NCBI GenBank assembly: GCA_947475005.1
Contig: CANJLI010000003.1
Span: 1-32,471, forward strand
Direction of reading: 5' to 3'
DNA from: Deltaproteobacteria bacterium
GTDB lineage: Bacteria > Bdellovibrionota_B > Oligoflexia > Oligoflexales > Bog-1112
Length of the DNA stretch: 32,471 nucleotides
Made by a program: the position numbers and the translations under genes
The notes under the pieces: model-generated
The model's database searches: none
Told to the model about the DNA's origin: nothing
The model's input: the letters and a program-made list of their open reading frames with translations, nothing else
Shown here: positions 1-8,447 of the stretch, one piece after another
Numbering within the stretch: the stretch's first letter is position 1
Layout: every line of letters begins with the position of its first letter

Positions 1-242
1 CAGGGCGGAGGGACCCGTCGGGTTGAAAAACGCAACCAAGAGCGATTGTCCATGACGAGAATTGTGTTTGCGTTTTGAGAGAGACGGGGGGATCCGACCG
101 TCGCGCCGGCCTTCCCGCTGCCATCTTTGCCTTCATGCACGGTTCTCCCCTTGCGAGGCAAGGAGGTGTGGAAACTGCGCAGCTGGTTCCACAAAGAAAA
201 GAAAAGAAAAGAAAAGAAAAGAAAAGAAAAGAAAACCCACTA
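1..242. other. Gene-free left edge with small hairpins
   Basis: I see no supportable gene in this stretch. It contains short inverted repeats: GGTTG/CAACC around 20-38, CTTGC/GCAAG around 148-160 and TGTGGAA/TTCCACA at about 168-194. These are followed by a pentanucleotide microsatellite. The open frames crossing it on the plus strand run into the antisense of the lipoprotein gene and have no ribosome binding site, so I treat them as shadows. Confidence 0.5.
196..235. repeat. (GAAAA)8 microsatellite
   Basis: There are eight perfect tandem GAAAA units, starting 7 bases beyond the stop codon of the minus-strand lipoprotein gene. On the coding strand of that gene it reads as a T-rich tract. The same pentanucleotide, also in eight units, recurs at 26109-26148 beside the IS66-type element. 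Such tracts are prone to slippage; no function can be read from the sequence. Confidence 0.9.
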
Positions 243-1214
243 TCACTCACAGCTCGGCAATTGAATCTCCGTCACCCATCCCGCATAAAGCGTAGCCCAG
301 GTTTCCCCCAATCCATACCGCTCATTGTAAGACCGAATGGACCCGGGCTCGGTAAAATTTCGCTCACTACGAAACACCTGGGCATTTTTTGGCACCAAAA
401 TGCGAACCCCTCGCTTCGGAATCGATTCCCCAAAGAGAGTTTTGTACATTTTATTCGCAGAGGTATGGGTATAGCACAGGGTTTCCTGTTCACAGAATCC
501 TTCGGAGGCATCCCGAAGCCCAAGTGCTTGTAAAAAATTTTGATACGAGGGATCGTAAATGCCTTGTGCAAACACACCACCCATTAAAACATGGGAAGCA
601 CAAATTTTATTTTGCTGCAGGAATGCCTGTACAAGAGGGAGCAAAGGATCAAACGTATTATGAGACCAGCCAGCTTGATCTTGAAACCAACTAAATACGG
701 CTAAAGGCTCTTGCTGAAACTCCAGAATAAAACCCGCTAAATACCCACCGCCCACCTTCCAAATTGCAGGAGGTGGCGCCCCCACGCGAAGTTGAAACGG
801 ATAAGAAAATGCAACTGCGGCACTCTCTTCTTCGGCTGTCAGCATATTTTTATCAACGGGAGCCACGCTCCATGTATAACCAGCCAGAGACGAAGAAGTA
901 AGAATCGCCTGGTCCGATTCATAGGGACTGTCAGCTCGTTGCATGACTTCTTGTGCGATCAATAAATCCGGTTTGACTTCAAAAAAAGTTGCATTGATTT
1001 CTTCGAAACGCCAGCGTCGAAAGGCCCAATCCCCTTGCCAGGATGGAATTGGATGGGGAGCCACCTTCTTTTGGGTAAAAAAGGGAACGGTTTGTACGAC
1101 GATTGGCTTCGATTGATACCGCATTGCAGGCGTTATACAGCCCGATAGTGAACCAAAAATGATGGAACAACTAGCAACCGATATAACGCGAGATAACCAA
1201 CCGTTGAATCTCAC
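243..1214 (-). CDS. Lipoprotein with degenerate endonuclease/exonuclease/phosphatase-like fold
   Basis: This is an exported lipoprotein of about 323 residues. I chose the GTG at 1214, which follows AGAAGG; the frame stays open to 1247, but that extension lies inside the upstream gene. A hydrophobic stretch ending in the lipobox LSGC predicts lipidation and membrane anchoring. The body resembles the DNase I-like (EEP) superfamily: 'PDLLIAQE' matches the strand carrying the metal-binding Glu, and a later 'VLMGGVFAQG' sits where active members have GDxN. The usual C-terminal SDH is not visible. Catalysis is therefore doubtful, and the fold assignment is inference. The gene overlaps the end of the acyl-CoA dehydrogenase gene by about 44 bases and is the last gene of the minus-strand block, so co-transcription is likely. 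Confidence 0.6.
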   Translation of the reverse strand: MRFNGWLSRVISVASCSIIFGSLSGCITPAMRYQSKPIVVQTVPFFTQKKVAPHPIPSWQGDWAFRRWRFEEINATFFEVKPDLLIAQEVMQRADSPYESDQAILTSSSLAGYTWSVAPVDKNMLTAEEESAAVAFSYPFQLRVGAPPPAIWKVGGGYLAGFILEFQQEPLAVFSWFQDQAGWSHNTFDPLLPLVQAFLQQNKICASHVLMGGVFAQGIYDPSYQNFLQALGLRDASEGFCEQETLCYTHTSANKMYKTLFGESIPKRGVRILVPKNAQVFRSERNFTEPGSIRSYNERYGLGETWATLYAGWVTEIQLPSCE

Positions 1215-2328
1215 TTGTACCTTCTCCAATCCGTAAAAGGGCTGCATCTCGATACAACCGTTCGATAGGATATTCCTTCATGAGGCCATATCCACCAAAG
1301 GTTTGCTGCCCTTCTCGCGCACAAAATTCCGCTACCTCTGAACAATAGAGTTTTGCCATGGCAGCCAACTTTTGAAACGCAAGCCCTTGTTGCTTAAATC
1401 GACAGGCTTTGTATAGCAACTCCTGGGCCGCTTCAATACGCATTGCCATATCTGCCAGTTTAAAGGATACAGCCTGGTGTTGGCAAATGGGTTTGCCAAA
1501 TGTTCTTCGCTCCTTGGCATATTGCAGGGTTAGCAAAAAAGCCCCCTTGGCCAAACCCAATCCCATGGCGGCAATGGAAAGGCGTCCATTATCCAGGGTT
1601 TGCATCATGATTTCAAAACCATCGCCACGTTTGCCCAATATGGCATCAGCCGGTACACGCACATCGGAGAAAAAAAGCTCTCCTGTATTGGAAGCGCGCC
1701 ACATCATTTTGTCTTTCATGGCTCGACAGGTAAGCCCCGGGCTAGGCACAGGCACAAGAAAACAAGACAATTCATTTCGACCATCCGGGCGTTTACCGGT
1801 AATCGCTTGTACCGTGATGCCTTTTGTCAATTCACACGCACTATTGGTAATCCAAAGCTTACTCCCATTGATTACCCACTCTGCTGTAGCTACATCATAG
1901 ACAGCTGTTGTTTTGCTAGCTTGAGCGTCGCTACCCGCTTCTGCTTCCGTGAGTCCAAAAGACCACAATTCTTTTCCTGTACTCAAACCGGGCAAATATT
2001 TTTTCTTTTGGGCCTCACTACCAAAGTAATAAAGAGGGCCCGCACCCAAACTATTGTGAGCTGCAATGGTGGCAGCTTGAGAACTGTCTACCCGAGCCAA
2101 CTCCTCTACACAGATAATATAGCTATAATAATCGAGCCCCTGCCCTCCGTACTCTGTGCCTACGATGGTACCAAAGAGGCCCAACTCTCCCATTTTATGG
2201 GTGAGGGGGATGCAAAACTCTTCATCACGGTCTAACTGTGCGGCAAGGGGGGAAATTTCTGTCTCTGCAAACTTGCGTACGCTCTCGCGTAACATGGTGC
2301 ATTCTTCCGATTCTTCCACTTGAAACAT
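1171..2328 (-). CDS. Acyl-CoA dehydrogenase
   Basis: This FAD-dependent enzyme of 385 residues should catalyse alpha,beta-dehydrogenation of an acyl-CoA (short- or branched-chain type) and pass electrons to ETF. Both family signatures are present: 'FGLTEAEAGSD' in the middle domain and 'QTFGGYGLMKEYPIERLYRD' near the C-terminus. The 'GEGTSEIQRL' segment carries the Glu used as catalytic base in short-chain members. The frame is open upstream to 2523, but that extension is antisense-like and non-homologous. The ATG at 2328 has GAGGAG about 10 bases upstream and lies 17 bases after the rsgA stop. Its length is normal for the family. The exact substrate (butyryl, isovaleryl or other) cannot be told. 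It is translationally linked to rsgA and plsB. Confidence 0.93.
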   Translation of the reverse strand: MFQVEESEECTMLRESVRKFAETEISPLAAQLDRDEEFCIPLTHKMGELGLFGTIVGTEYGGQGLDYYSYIICVEELARVDSSQAATIAAHNSLGAGPLYYFGSEAQKKKYLPGLSTGKELWSFGLTEAEAGSDAQASKTTAVYDVATAEWVINGSKLWITNSACELTKGITVQAITGKRPDGRNELSCFLVPVPSPGLTCRAMKDKMMWRASNTGELFFSDVRVPADAILGKRGDGFEIMMQTLDNGRLSIAAMGLGLAKGAFLLTLQYAKERRTFGKPICQHQAVSFKLADMAMRIEAAQELLYKACRFKQQGLAFQKLAAMAKLYCSEVAEFCAREGQQTFGGYGLMKEYPIERLYRDAALLRIGEGTSEIQRLVISRYIGC

Positions 2329-2345
2329 AGGCGATAGACTCCTCG

Positions 2346-3524
2346 CTAGATCGATTCTGGATCGCCAGAGTCGCTGTTTTGCATACGCCCCTCGCGTCCG
2401 GTAGCACCTGTTAGAATACCGATATACGATTGGTAACGCCAGCGGGAGATGAACCCCGCTTCTACGGCAGCAAGAATGGCACAACCCGGCTCTTCCATAT
2501 GAGAGCACTTGCGAAACTTGCACTGCCCGACATAAGGACGAAACTCTCGGAACCCGATCGTAAGCTCCAATGGTGTACGTTCTCGAATTAAAAAGCTACG
2601 AATACCCGGTGAATCAATCACATACCCACCGATCCCCAACTTAATAAAACTAGCATAGGAAGTGGTGTGCCGTCCCTTTTGCAAGATTTCTTCTGTCTCC
2701 ACCTCTTGCTTTAACTCTGGGCGCATCAAATTCACCAGGGAGGATTTCCCCACACCAGAATGCCCGGAGAGAAGCGAGACCTGATTGCGAAAGATGGCAT
2801 AGATTTCCTCTCGTGCTTTTCTGGGGCACTTCGGTCCCCCTGCTTGCACTTGCAACACCCGATAGCCCAATTTTTCATAATGGGCACAACGTTCCTTGCA
2901 GATCTCCACAAAGCTATCATTGTCACAATCGCGCAAGAGGTCCTTCTTGTTGAGGATTAAGATGGCTTCTAATCCTTCTTCTTCTGCCAAGACCAAATAC
3001 CGATCGATGAGCCCCCATTTTACAGTCGGCGCCAAGAAACTGGCTACGATGACCAACTGGGTGATATTGGCTGCTAGTACATGCTCTCGATCGAGAAACA
3101 AGGGATCCACCCGAGAAATTTTGCTGGTACGTGGGGCGCGAAATTCCACCGTGCATTGTGGCAGTTCAGAGTACTGTTTTTCACATTCAAATTGATTGGA
3201 GCGACATAAAACCCGATCCCCCACAGCGATTAAGTTTCGCTCTTGACGATCATTTTTCATAAACTTACGAGCCAAGGTGGAGAGCCACACATCCCGCGTA
3301 TTGACAGTAAATAACGTAGGCTCTGGAGAAACAAAGGCATATTTTTTATGGACCTCTACCACCCGAGCGGCAAAATATCCCTTCTCAATATCAGCAGCCC
3401 ATGCTGCTTCAGGGATTTCAAAATCCCGTTGGGAAGAAGTTGCAGTATGTTCTCGCTTGCGAAAAATTTTTTGCTTTCTTTCCACATTTTCGAGCTTATT
3501 TTTCAGATGCCAATTCTTTGCCAT
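2346..3524 (-). CDS. rsgA: Ribosome small-subunit-dependent GTPase RsgA
   Basis: RsgA is a circularly permuted GTPase that helps late maturation of the 30S subunit. The permuted order is visible: an OB-like N-terminal domain, then G4 'NKKDL', then G1 'GHSGVGKSS', G2 around 'HTT' and G3 'DSPG'. The C-terminal zinc knuckle has the pattern C-x4-C-x-H-x5-C ('CKFRKCSHMEEPGC'). The start is the ATG at 3524, which overlaps the plsB stop as TAATG; the longer frame to 3560 would lie inside plsB. The protein is about 392 residues, slightly longer than usual because of a basic N-terminal tail ('MAKNWHLKNK'). The overlap implies translational coupling to plsB. Confidence 0.95.
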   Translation of the reverse strand: MAKNWHLKNKLENVERKQKIFRKREHTATSSQRDFEIPEAAWAADIEKGYFAARVVEVHKKYAFVSPEPTLFTVNTRDVWLSTLARKFMKNDRQERNLIAVGDRVLCRSNQFECEKQYSELPQCTVEFRAPRTSKISRVDPLFLDREHVLAANITQLVIVASFLAPTVKWGLIDRYLVLAEEEGLEAILILNKKDLLRDCDNDSFVEICKERCAHYEKLGYRVLQVQAGGPKCPRKAREEIYAIFRNQVSLLSGHSGVGKSSLVNLMRPELKQEVETEEILQKGRHTTSYASFIKLGIGGYVIDSPGIRSFLIRERTPLELTIGFREFRPYVGQCKFRKCSHMEEPGCAILAAVEAGFISRWRYQSYIGILTGATGREGRMQNSDSGDPESI

Positions 3525-5998
3525 TAGGGTTCTTCTCGGAAGGCAGAGGTCGTAAAGCAAGATTGCTGGATACTATCTCGAATATCACCGCTCAGAAGCT
3601 CCATGATACTATGGGTAACTTCAGCCAATTCGGATTTTACATGGATGTGAGAGTCCATGGTGATATAGCCTTTTTGAGCCAAAATTACCAAATACTGCTG
3701 AAGAGAGTTCTTGTCGAAGAAATTGCTATCCTCCACCCGATTTAGAATAGAGAGGCGCTGCAACATCACAAGACCTTCCGTCTCAAACTGTTCTACCCTA
3801 ATAGGGATTTGTCCAGGGGGACGGAGCAATAGAGCTGAAAAGATCGCATATTTTTCAAAGGTATCTCGCAACATATTCCCAATAAATTTAAGATGAGAGA
3901 AAGCGGGACTCCCCACATCACAACGTAGGATCTTTGTTCCTTGTGCACGCAATAATCCCAAGGCAAAGAAAGCTTCCAAGTGAGATTCTAGCGCAACTAC
4001 AACCTCTGTCTCCTGCCAGGAAAGATGAAATTCCTCTCGAATGAAGGGATAAATATGCAAGCATCCGGTAACGAGAACTTCTTTTTCAAGCTCATGGTTG
4101 TGTTGGAAAAATCCAGCAATCAGAGAGGACAGCGCAAACAGATGCACCATGTTATTTCGATAGTAGGTGACCAATAACTTTTCTTTTTCATTCACATATA
4201 AAACGTCACCTCCTTTGCAAGCAAAACGCTGCAGCGTGGTGAGGCTTTCTGCATAGAGTAGTTGCTCTTGTAAGGTATCCATTGGAAAAGTCAACGCACT
4301 TGCACGCCCCGTTTTTTCCAGCAGGGAAAGGAGCAGATGAGAAAATCCAAGCAACTCTTTTTCGACCATAGCCTTTTGTGGAGTCGCGAGAAGGGCTGTA
4401 GCAAATAAAGAAACAGGTGTTACCAGAGCTGCTTCATTGATGCGAATCATGGTTTCCTTGGCCAATCGATGTACAATTGGCGTAAGACTTTTAACGGTAC
4501 CCTCTTGAACAAGAGGAGAGGCAACTTCCCGATCCTCTTGTTTTCCTATAAACTCATCCATATAAATCGGAGGAGCAAAGCTGATGTAGGCTTTTCCAAA
4601 TTCAGACTTTAGAAGTTTTCGCGCTTTGAGCAATTGACCAAAGGACTCTGCTTTTTTCGTCTTGCCTCGAATTTCTCGAATGTAACTCCCTCCCTCCATC
4701 AGCCGATCATAGCTGATATACACAGGAACCAAAACGAGGGGACGTCTGCGGCTGCGCAAAGCACTCTGAACAACCATGGACAAAAGACCAGTTTTAGGCG
4801 CCAATAGATAACCGGTGCGGCTGCGGCCTCCTTCAAGGTAAAAGCTGATAGGAAATCCCCGAGTCAGCAAATCATGTACATATTCACTGAAGACAGAACC
4901 GTACAAACGATTTCCTGCGAAAGAACGCCGAAGAAAAAAAGCCCCCCCTCGTCGAAACAAAGGCCCAATAGGCCAGAAGTTCAAATTCACACCAGCAGCA
5001 GTATGGGGAATCATGAGCCCCAGGTTATAAATGGAATATCCAAAAAGGAGGTAATCCATATGACTGCGATGACAGGGCAAATAAACAATATCGGCTTGTT
5101 CACTTAAGTTATGTAGGTACTCTGCATTTCGGACTTCGATGCCCCGGTACATGCGCTTCCATAACCAACTCAAGATCACATCAAAGAACAACAACACGGG
5201 ATACATAAACTTGGCTGCGATTTCATCTGCATATTTATATGCAGTGGCTTCTATCTTTTCTCTCGACTGAAGACTACGCTCCGCCTCTCGATCAATGGTC
5301 TTCTGGATTTCCCGAGATCCGATTAGTGCAGACAGCACATGATTGCGATCATACAAGTACGGCCCAAGCACAGCCTCCCGTTGTTTGCGAAAGTGAACCC
5401 GAACCACTCGCTGCAGTTTTCGCGCAATGTCAGTATCTTCTTTGTTTTCTGCAAGCAGCTCCCGCAACTCAATTACCTTACCAAAATGGCAGACAATTTG
5501 ACGCCCCTGTACGCAGAAAGTTAAAAACTTTTGAAACCAGCCCCCATTCTCATCATCAAAGAAGAGAAGCTTAAGGAGTGACTTTTCTTCTTTTCCTGGA
5601 TTTCGCCCCCGAAAAATAGACACGGGTATAATTTGTACGTCTACTTTTTCTGCGGCACTTTTTCTTACCAGTTGAAGAACCTGAGGGGACTGTTGCAGGC
5701 GAATTTGTTGGAACAAGCCTGTTTTAAATAGGTAGAGATAGAGCCCCCGAGGCTCCTGACTCAGGTCCTTTACTTCGTAAAGGGGCCGAGGTAGACCCAG
5801 TTGCCGACAATGAACATCCAGAATGCACCAGTCGATCCAAGAATGGGATTTAAATAAATAACAGACTGGACGAGTGGGATCCAAGTCAAGCTGCTCATTT
5901 ACATTTTCACTTGGAAATGATTTGCTACGGGCCCAGAGATACAAAATTTTTTGCAAAATCCACAGAAAAAAAAGATGGTAGTTTCGATCGATCTGCAT
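3524..5998 (-). CDS. plsB: Glycerol-3-phosphate 1-O-acyltransferase PlsB
   Basis: PlsB is an inner-membrane enzyme that acylates sn-glycerol-3-phosphate at position 1, the first step of phospholipid synthesis. With the ATG at 5998 it has about 824 residues, close to the E. coli enzyme (807). The acyltransferase HX4D motif is 'HRSHMD' near residues 309-314. Block III is 'YLEGGRSRTG' and block IV is 'PVYISYDRLMEG'. The frame is open with a GTG at 6046, overlapping the methyltransferase gene by 31 bases, so the start is uncertain. It sits in the middle of a minus-strand block and is coupled to rsgA by a TAATG overlap. The large PlsB type, rather than PlsX/PlsY, is found mainly in gamma- and some delta-type lineages. 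Confidence 0.95.
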   Translation of the reverse strand: MQIDRNYHLFFLWILQKILYLWARSKSFPSENVNEQLDLDPTRPVCYLFKSHSWIDWCILDVHCRQLGLPRPLYEVKDLSQEPRGLYLYLFKTGLFQQIRLQQSPQVLQLVRKSAAEKVDVQIIPVSIFRGRNPGKEEKSLLKLLFFDDENGGWFQKFLTFCVQGRQIVCHFGKVIELRELLAENKEDTDIARKLQRVVRVHFRKQREAVLGPYLYDRNHVLSALIGSREIQKTIDREAERSLQSREKIEATAYKYADEIAAKFMYPVLLFFDVILSWLWKRMYRGIEVRNAEYLHNLSEQADIVYLPCHRSHMDYLLFGYSIYNLGLMIPHTAAGVNLNFWPIGPLFRRGGAFFLRRSFAGNRLYGSVFSEYVHDLLTRGFPISFYLEGGRSRTGYLLAPKTGLLSMVVQSALRSRRRPLVLVPVYISYDRLMEGGSYIREIRGKTKKAESFGQLLKARKLLKSEFGKAYISFAPPIYMDEFIGKQEDREVASPLVQEGTVKSLTPIVHRLAKETMIRINEAALVTPVSLFATALLATPQKAMVEKELLGFSHLLLSLLEKTGRASALTFPMDTLQEQLLYAESLTTLQRFACKGGDVLYVNEKEKLLVTYYRNNMVHLFALSSLIAGFFQHNHELEKEVLVTGCLHIYPFIREEFHLSWQETEVVVALESHLEAFFALGLLRAQGTKILRCDVGSPAFSHLKFIGNMLRDTFEKYAIFSALLLRPPGQIPIRVEQFETEGLVMLQRLSILNRVEDSNFFDKNSLQQYLVILAQKGYITMDSHIHVKSELAEVTHSIMELLSGDIRDSIQQSCFTTSAFREEP

Positions 5999-6015
5999 GG
6001 GATGGAACTCTCGAT

Positions 6016-7233
6016 CTATGGGATAGGGGATAAAACCACAAGCCACTCGAGTTTATCTGTTTGTGCGAAAAGGTCAAATGCTTCCAGCTGATGGACACGA
6101 AAAGCATCTTTTTGAAGAAGCTCAAGATCTCGCAACAGGGTAGTGAGATTGCAAGAAACATAGATCAATAAGCTACTGGATTTTTTTGCAGTCTCGCTGA
6201 CAAAAGTTCGGGCTGCATCCGAAAGACCTTTTCTTGACGGATTCACCACGATGAGTTGGGGGTTCGAGGCCCACTCAGGAGACGTGTGAGAAAATTCTTC
6301 TACCGGACACGAGAAAAATTCCACAGACTTTTGTAAACGATTAAGCTGCAAATTGGTGGAGGCGTCCTCTTTGGCAGAAGGGGTTTCTTCAATGGCAGCG
6401 ACGCGATATCCACTGCGCGCCAGCACCATAGCAATTTGACCCACTCCACTATAGAGATCGATGGCCACTGCCCCTGCGTTTGGAGTACCTGCAAGCTGTT
6501 CGATACGGTGGTACATCTTGCTTGCAATCCAAGGGTTGACTTGCAAAAAGCTGGTGGGGCTGAGAGAGACGCTGAAATTGCAAATCGTCTCTCGCAATCT
6601 TTTTAAACCCATCAATCGATGAGTTTCAGCTCCAAATATTTCATTGCCGTGACTGGCATTCAAATTAAGATGCAAAGAATCAATCGTAAGACCCTGCTCT
6701 TTTAGAATTTCTGCACAGCGCAGCACCTTTTCTTTGGCTTGGATATCGGTAACGATAAATGTCACCATCAGCTGTTCGGTCAGATGGGCACAACGAGCAG
6801 CAATAAACTTAATTTCTCCTTCGCAAGTATCCTCTCGCCACGGAATCAACCCAGCTTCCTTGATTGCCAGTGGCAATTTATAGATCAATTTCTGTAGCGC
6901 AGGGGCATGCAGGGGACACAACTGCATCTCCACCACTTGATGGGAGTTGGGTTTAAACACCCCAATTTCAATCCACCCACGGGCATTACTTCGCACTGCC
7001 AACTTCATACTGGTGCGATAGCGAAGTCGTTTGGGAGAAAGCACAGGAGGCAAAGCAGGCACAGGTTCAGGAAAAATGCCCTGCAGTTGTTCCACATCTT
7101 TTTTGTATTTGGCTGCAACACCTTTTTCATAAGGTGAATTTACATAGAGGCACAACCCACAGGTCTTTTGAATCGGGCAGTCCAGGGTAGGTCCGATGAT
7201 TGGCTGTTTTTTCGGAGCAGGACGTTTTTTCAT
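6016..7233 (-). CDS. TrmA/RumA-family 23S rRNA or tRNA (uracil-5-)-methyltransferase
   Basis: This is an AdoMet-dependent RNA m5U methyltransferase with an iron-sulfur cluster, about 405 residues. The N-terminal 'CPIQKTCGLC' plus a later 'LCPLH' Cys gives the four-cysteine pattern of RlmD/RlmC-type enzymes. The AdoMet-binding loop is 'DLYSGVGQ'. 'VNPSRKGL' corresponds to the DPPR region, and 'YVSCN' (near residue 360) holds the catalytic Cys. A C-terminal Glu in 'DKLEWL' fits the general base. The ATG at 7233 is preferred; the frame could also begin at a TTG at 7272, inside the upstream gene. The TRAM domain typical of RlmD is not obvious, so an RlmC-like or RlmCD-like role is equally possible. 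Which uridine is methylated cannot be read from the sequence. Confidence 0.85.
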   Translation of the reverse strand: MKKRPAPKKQPIIGPTLDCPIQKTCGLCLYVNSPYEKGVAAKYKKDVEQLQGIFPEPVPALPPVLSPKRLRYRTSMKLAVRSNARGWIEIGVFKPNSHQVVEMQLCPLHAPALQKLIYKLPLAIKEAGLIPWREDTCEGEIKFIAARCAHLTEQLMVTFIVTDIQAKEKVLRCAEILKEQGLTIDSLHLNLNASHGNEIFGAETHRLMGLKRLRETICNFSVSLSPTSFLQVNPWIASKMYHRIEQLAGTPNAGAVAIDLYSGVGQIAMVLARSGYRVAAIEETPSAKEDASTNLQLNRLQKSVEFFSCPVEEFSHTSPEWASNPQLIVVNPSRKGLSDAARTFVSETAKKSSSLLIYVSCNLTTLLRDLELLQKDAFRVHQLEAFDLFAQTDKLEWLVVLSPIP

Positions 7234-7259
7234 GAAAACCTGAGTGTCTGATACGTGGG

Positions 7260-8153
7260 TTAAGAGCGCCAATCATAGGGCACGAAAGAAGAAAGGGTAG
7301 TACCATGAACAGGCTTTTTTCGGAAGACTTTTATCTCAAGATCCTGAAGTTGCCCCCAAATTTTCCACTCAACCTCCAGTTTTTCGATGCGATACGGGGA
7401 GTCTGCTGACTTGGATGCCTTGGAAAATACGTAATCAGAAAAGAGGTAGACCATCGCATGCTTAATCTTGAGGTGAAGAGGAATCCGGGGATTCGAGGAT
7501 TTTTCCAAGAAAATCAGTATGTCTCCATATTGAAGACCGTCCACTCGATGTAGGGGGTAAAACCCAAAAGACAAAACTCGCAAAATCTCATCCCCATTTA
7601 ACATATTGGAATGATAGAATTTTTCCCGTCGTGGATTTAAAAGGTCCGAGTCCACCATATCAGGATAGGCAAACGCAATGGCAGAGTGAAAACAGTTGGG
7701 GCCTCGATAGATAGAAAACCGTTTCACGTGCGCAGCAGCAAAAGGAGGCAGCAGGTTCACATCTACCAGGAAAGACTTGGTTCCAGATAGCTGTGTTTGA
7801 ATACGCTGATGACGCTCAGAGGGAAAGAAGGGCTGCAGCTGAGACAAGAGCTTTGTTTTTGCAGAAGGGGACAAAAGAGCTGGATCCAATGCAAGCTGCT
7901 GGTGGGGTGTTTTTAGATTTTTTCGAACCAAAGACTTGGCTCCATGCAGGGGTTCTATATAGAGATTTTTCCTTTTTTCTCGCAAAGTTAGTATCTTTTC
8001 TTCCGGAATAAGCCATAAGGTCGATTCCTGCAGGGGGATAAGCAAACCCTTTCCCATAAAGTAGTAGAGGCTATTTGGCAGCTTTTCTTTTGGATCTTCC
8101 CACCCATTTTCTTGCGCCAAGCAGCAGCCAACAACCAGCCAATATACAATCAT
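7260..8153 (-). CDS. Exported protein with possible NlpC/P60-like cysteine peptidase domain
   Basis: This is not a family I recognise with certainty. With the ATG at 8153 the protein begins with a short signal peptide, 'MIVYWLVVGCCLAQEN', of about 14 residues. The frame is open to 8261 and an ATG at 8192 is also possible. The C-terminal half contains 'GPNCFHSAI', then 'LQYGDILIFLE', then 'KHAMVYL'. A Cys at a helix start, a GD-hydrophobic strand and a later His is the arrangement seen in NlpC/P60 papain-like peptidases. This suggests a cell-wall or amide hydrolase, as an inference. It is the first gene of the minus-strand block; its stop lies 26 bases before the methyltransferase ATG. Confidence 0.55.
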   Translation of the reverse strand: MIVYWLVVGCCLAQENGWEDPKEKLPNSLYYFMGKGLLIPLQESTLWLIPEEKILTLREKRKNLYIEPLHGAKSLVRKNLKTPHQQLALDPALLSPSAKTKLLSQLQPFFPSERHQRIQTQLSGTKSFLVDVNLLPPFAAAHVKRFSIYRGPNCFHSAIAFAYPDMVDSDLLNPRREKFYHSNMLNGDEILRVLSFGFYPLHRVDGLQYGDILIFLEKSSNPRIPLHLKIKHAMVYLFSDYVFSKASKSADSPYRIEKLEVEWKIWGQLQDLEIKVFRKKPVHGTTLSSFVPYDWRS

Positions 8154-8308
8154 AATTTGATATTTTGTTTTAAAATAAAAAACGTCTGCCATCCAATACC
8201 CACTTTCCAGGTTTGGCGGCTTTATCGGCAGCATGGGCGGGTTTATGAGGAAAATCTGCATTCCTATGTCAAAATAGAAATAAGCGTGGTGTGCAAGTTT
8301 TATGTTTA

Positions 8309-8414
8309 CCCGTCATCCCAAGGCTCCACAGAGCAGCCGTATGGGATCTCTTTAGAGCAACCGGTAGCTGCGCAGGGATCCCATACGGTCCCTTCGGGAC
8401 CTTGGGACGACGGG
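8309..8414. repeat. Compound hairpin element, about 106 bp
   Basis: The outer arms (8309-8323 and 8400-8414; CCCGTCATCCCAAGG against CCTTGGGACGACGGG) pair at 14 of 15 positions. Inside them CCGTATGGGATC (8337-8348) pairs perfectly with GATCCCATACGG (8377-8388). A third stem GGTCCC-TTC-GGGACC lies at 8387-8401. The element sits in the divergent gap between the NlpC-like gene and the receiver-PilZ gene. It looks like a miniature repeat or multi-stem RNA rather than a simple terminator, because no T-run follows. Confidence 0.75.
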
Positions 8415-8447
8415 CAGTTCTAAACGCTGTATGAAGAGGAGGATCTC

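Noticed and set aside
62..533. Open frames at the left edge
   Set aside because: They run through the GAAAA tract into antisense of the lipoprotein gene and lack ribosome binding sites.
1409..2235. Two long plus-strand open frames opposite the acyl-CoA dehydrogenase
   Set aside because: Both are antisense to conserved enzyme sequence and carry no domain signal.
8221..8430. Riboswitch or tRNA in the divergent gap
   Set aside because: The stems do not fit a cloverleaf or any riboswitch core I know; called a structured repeat instead.
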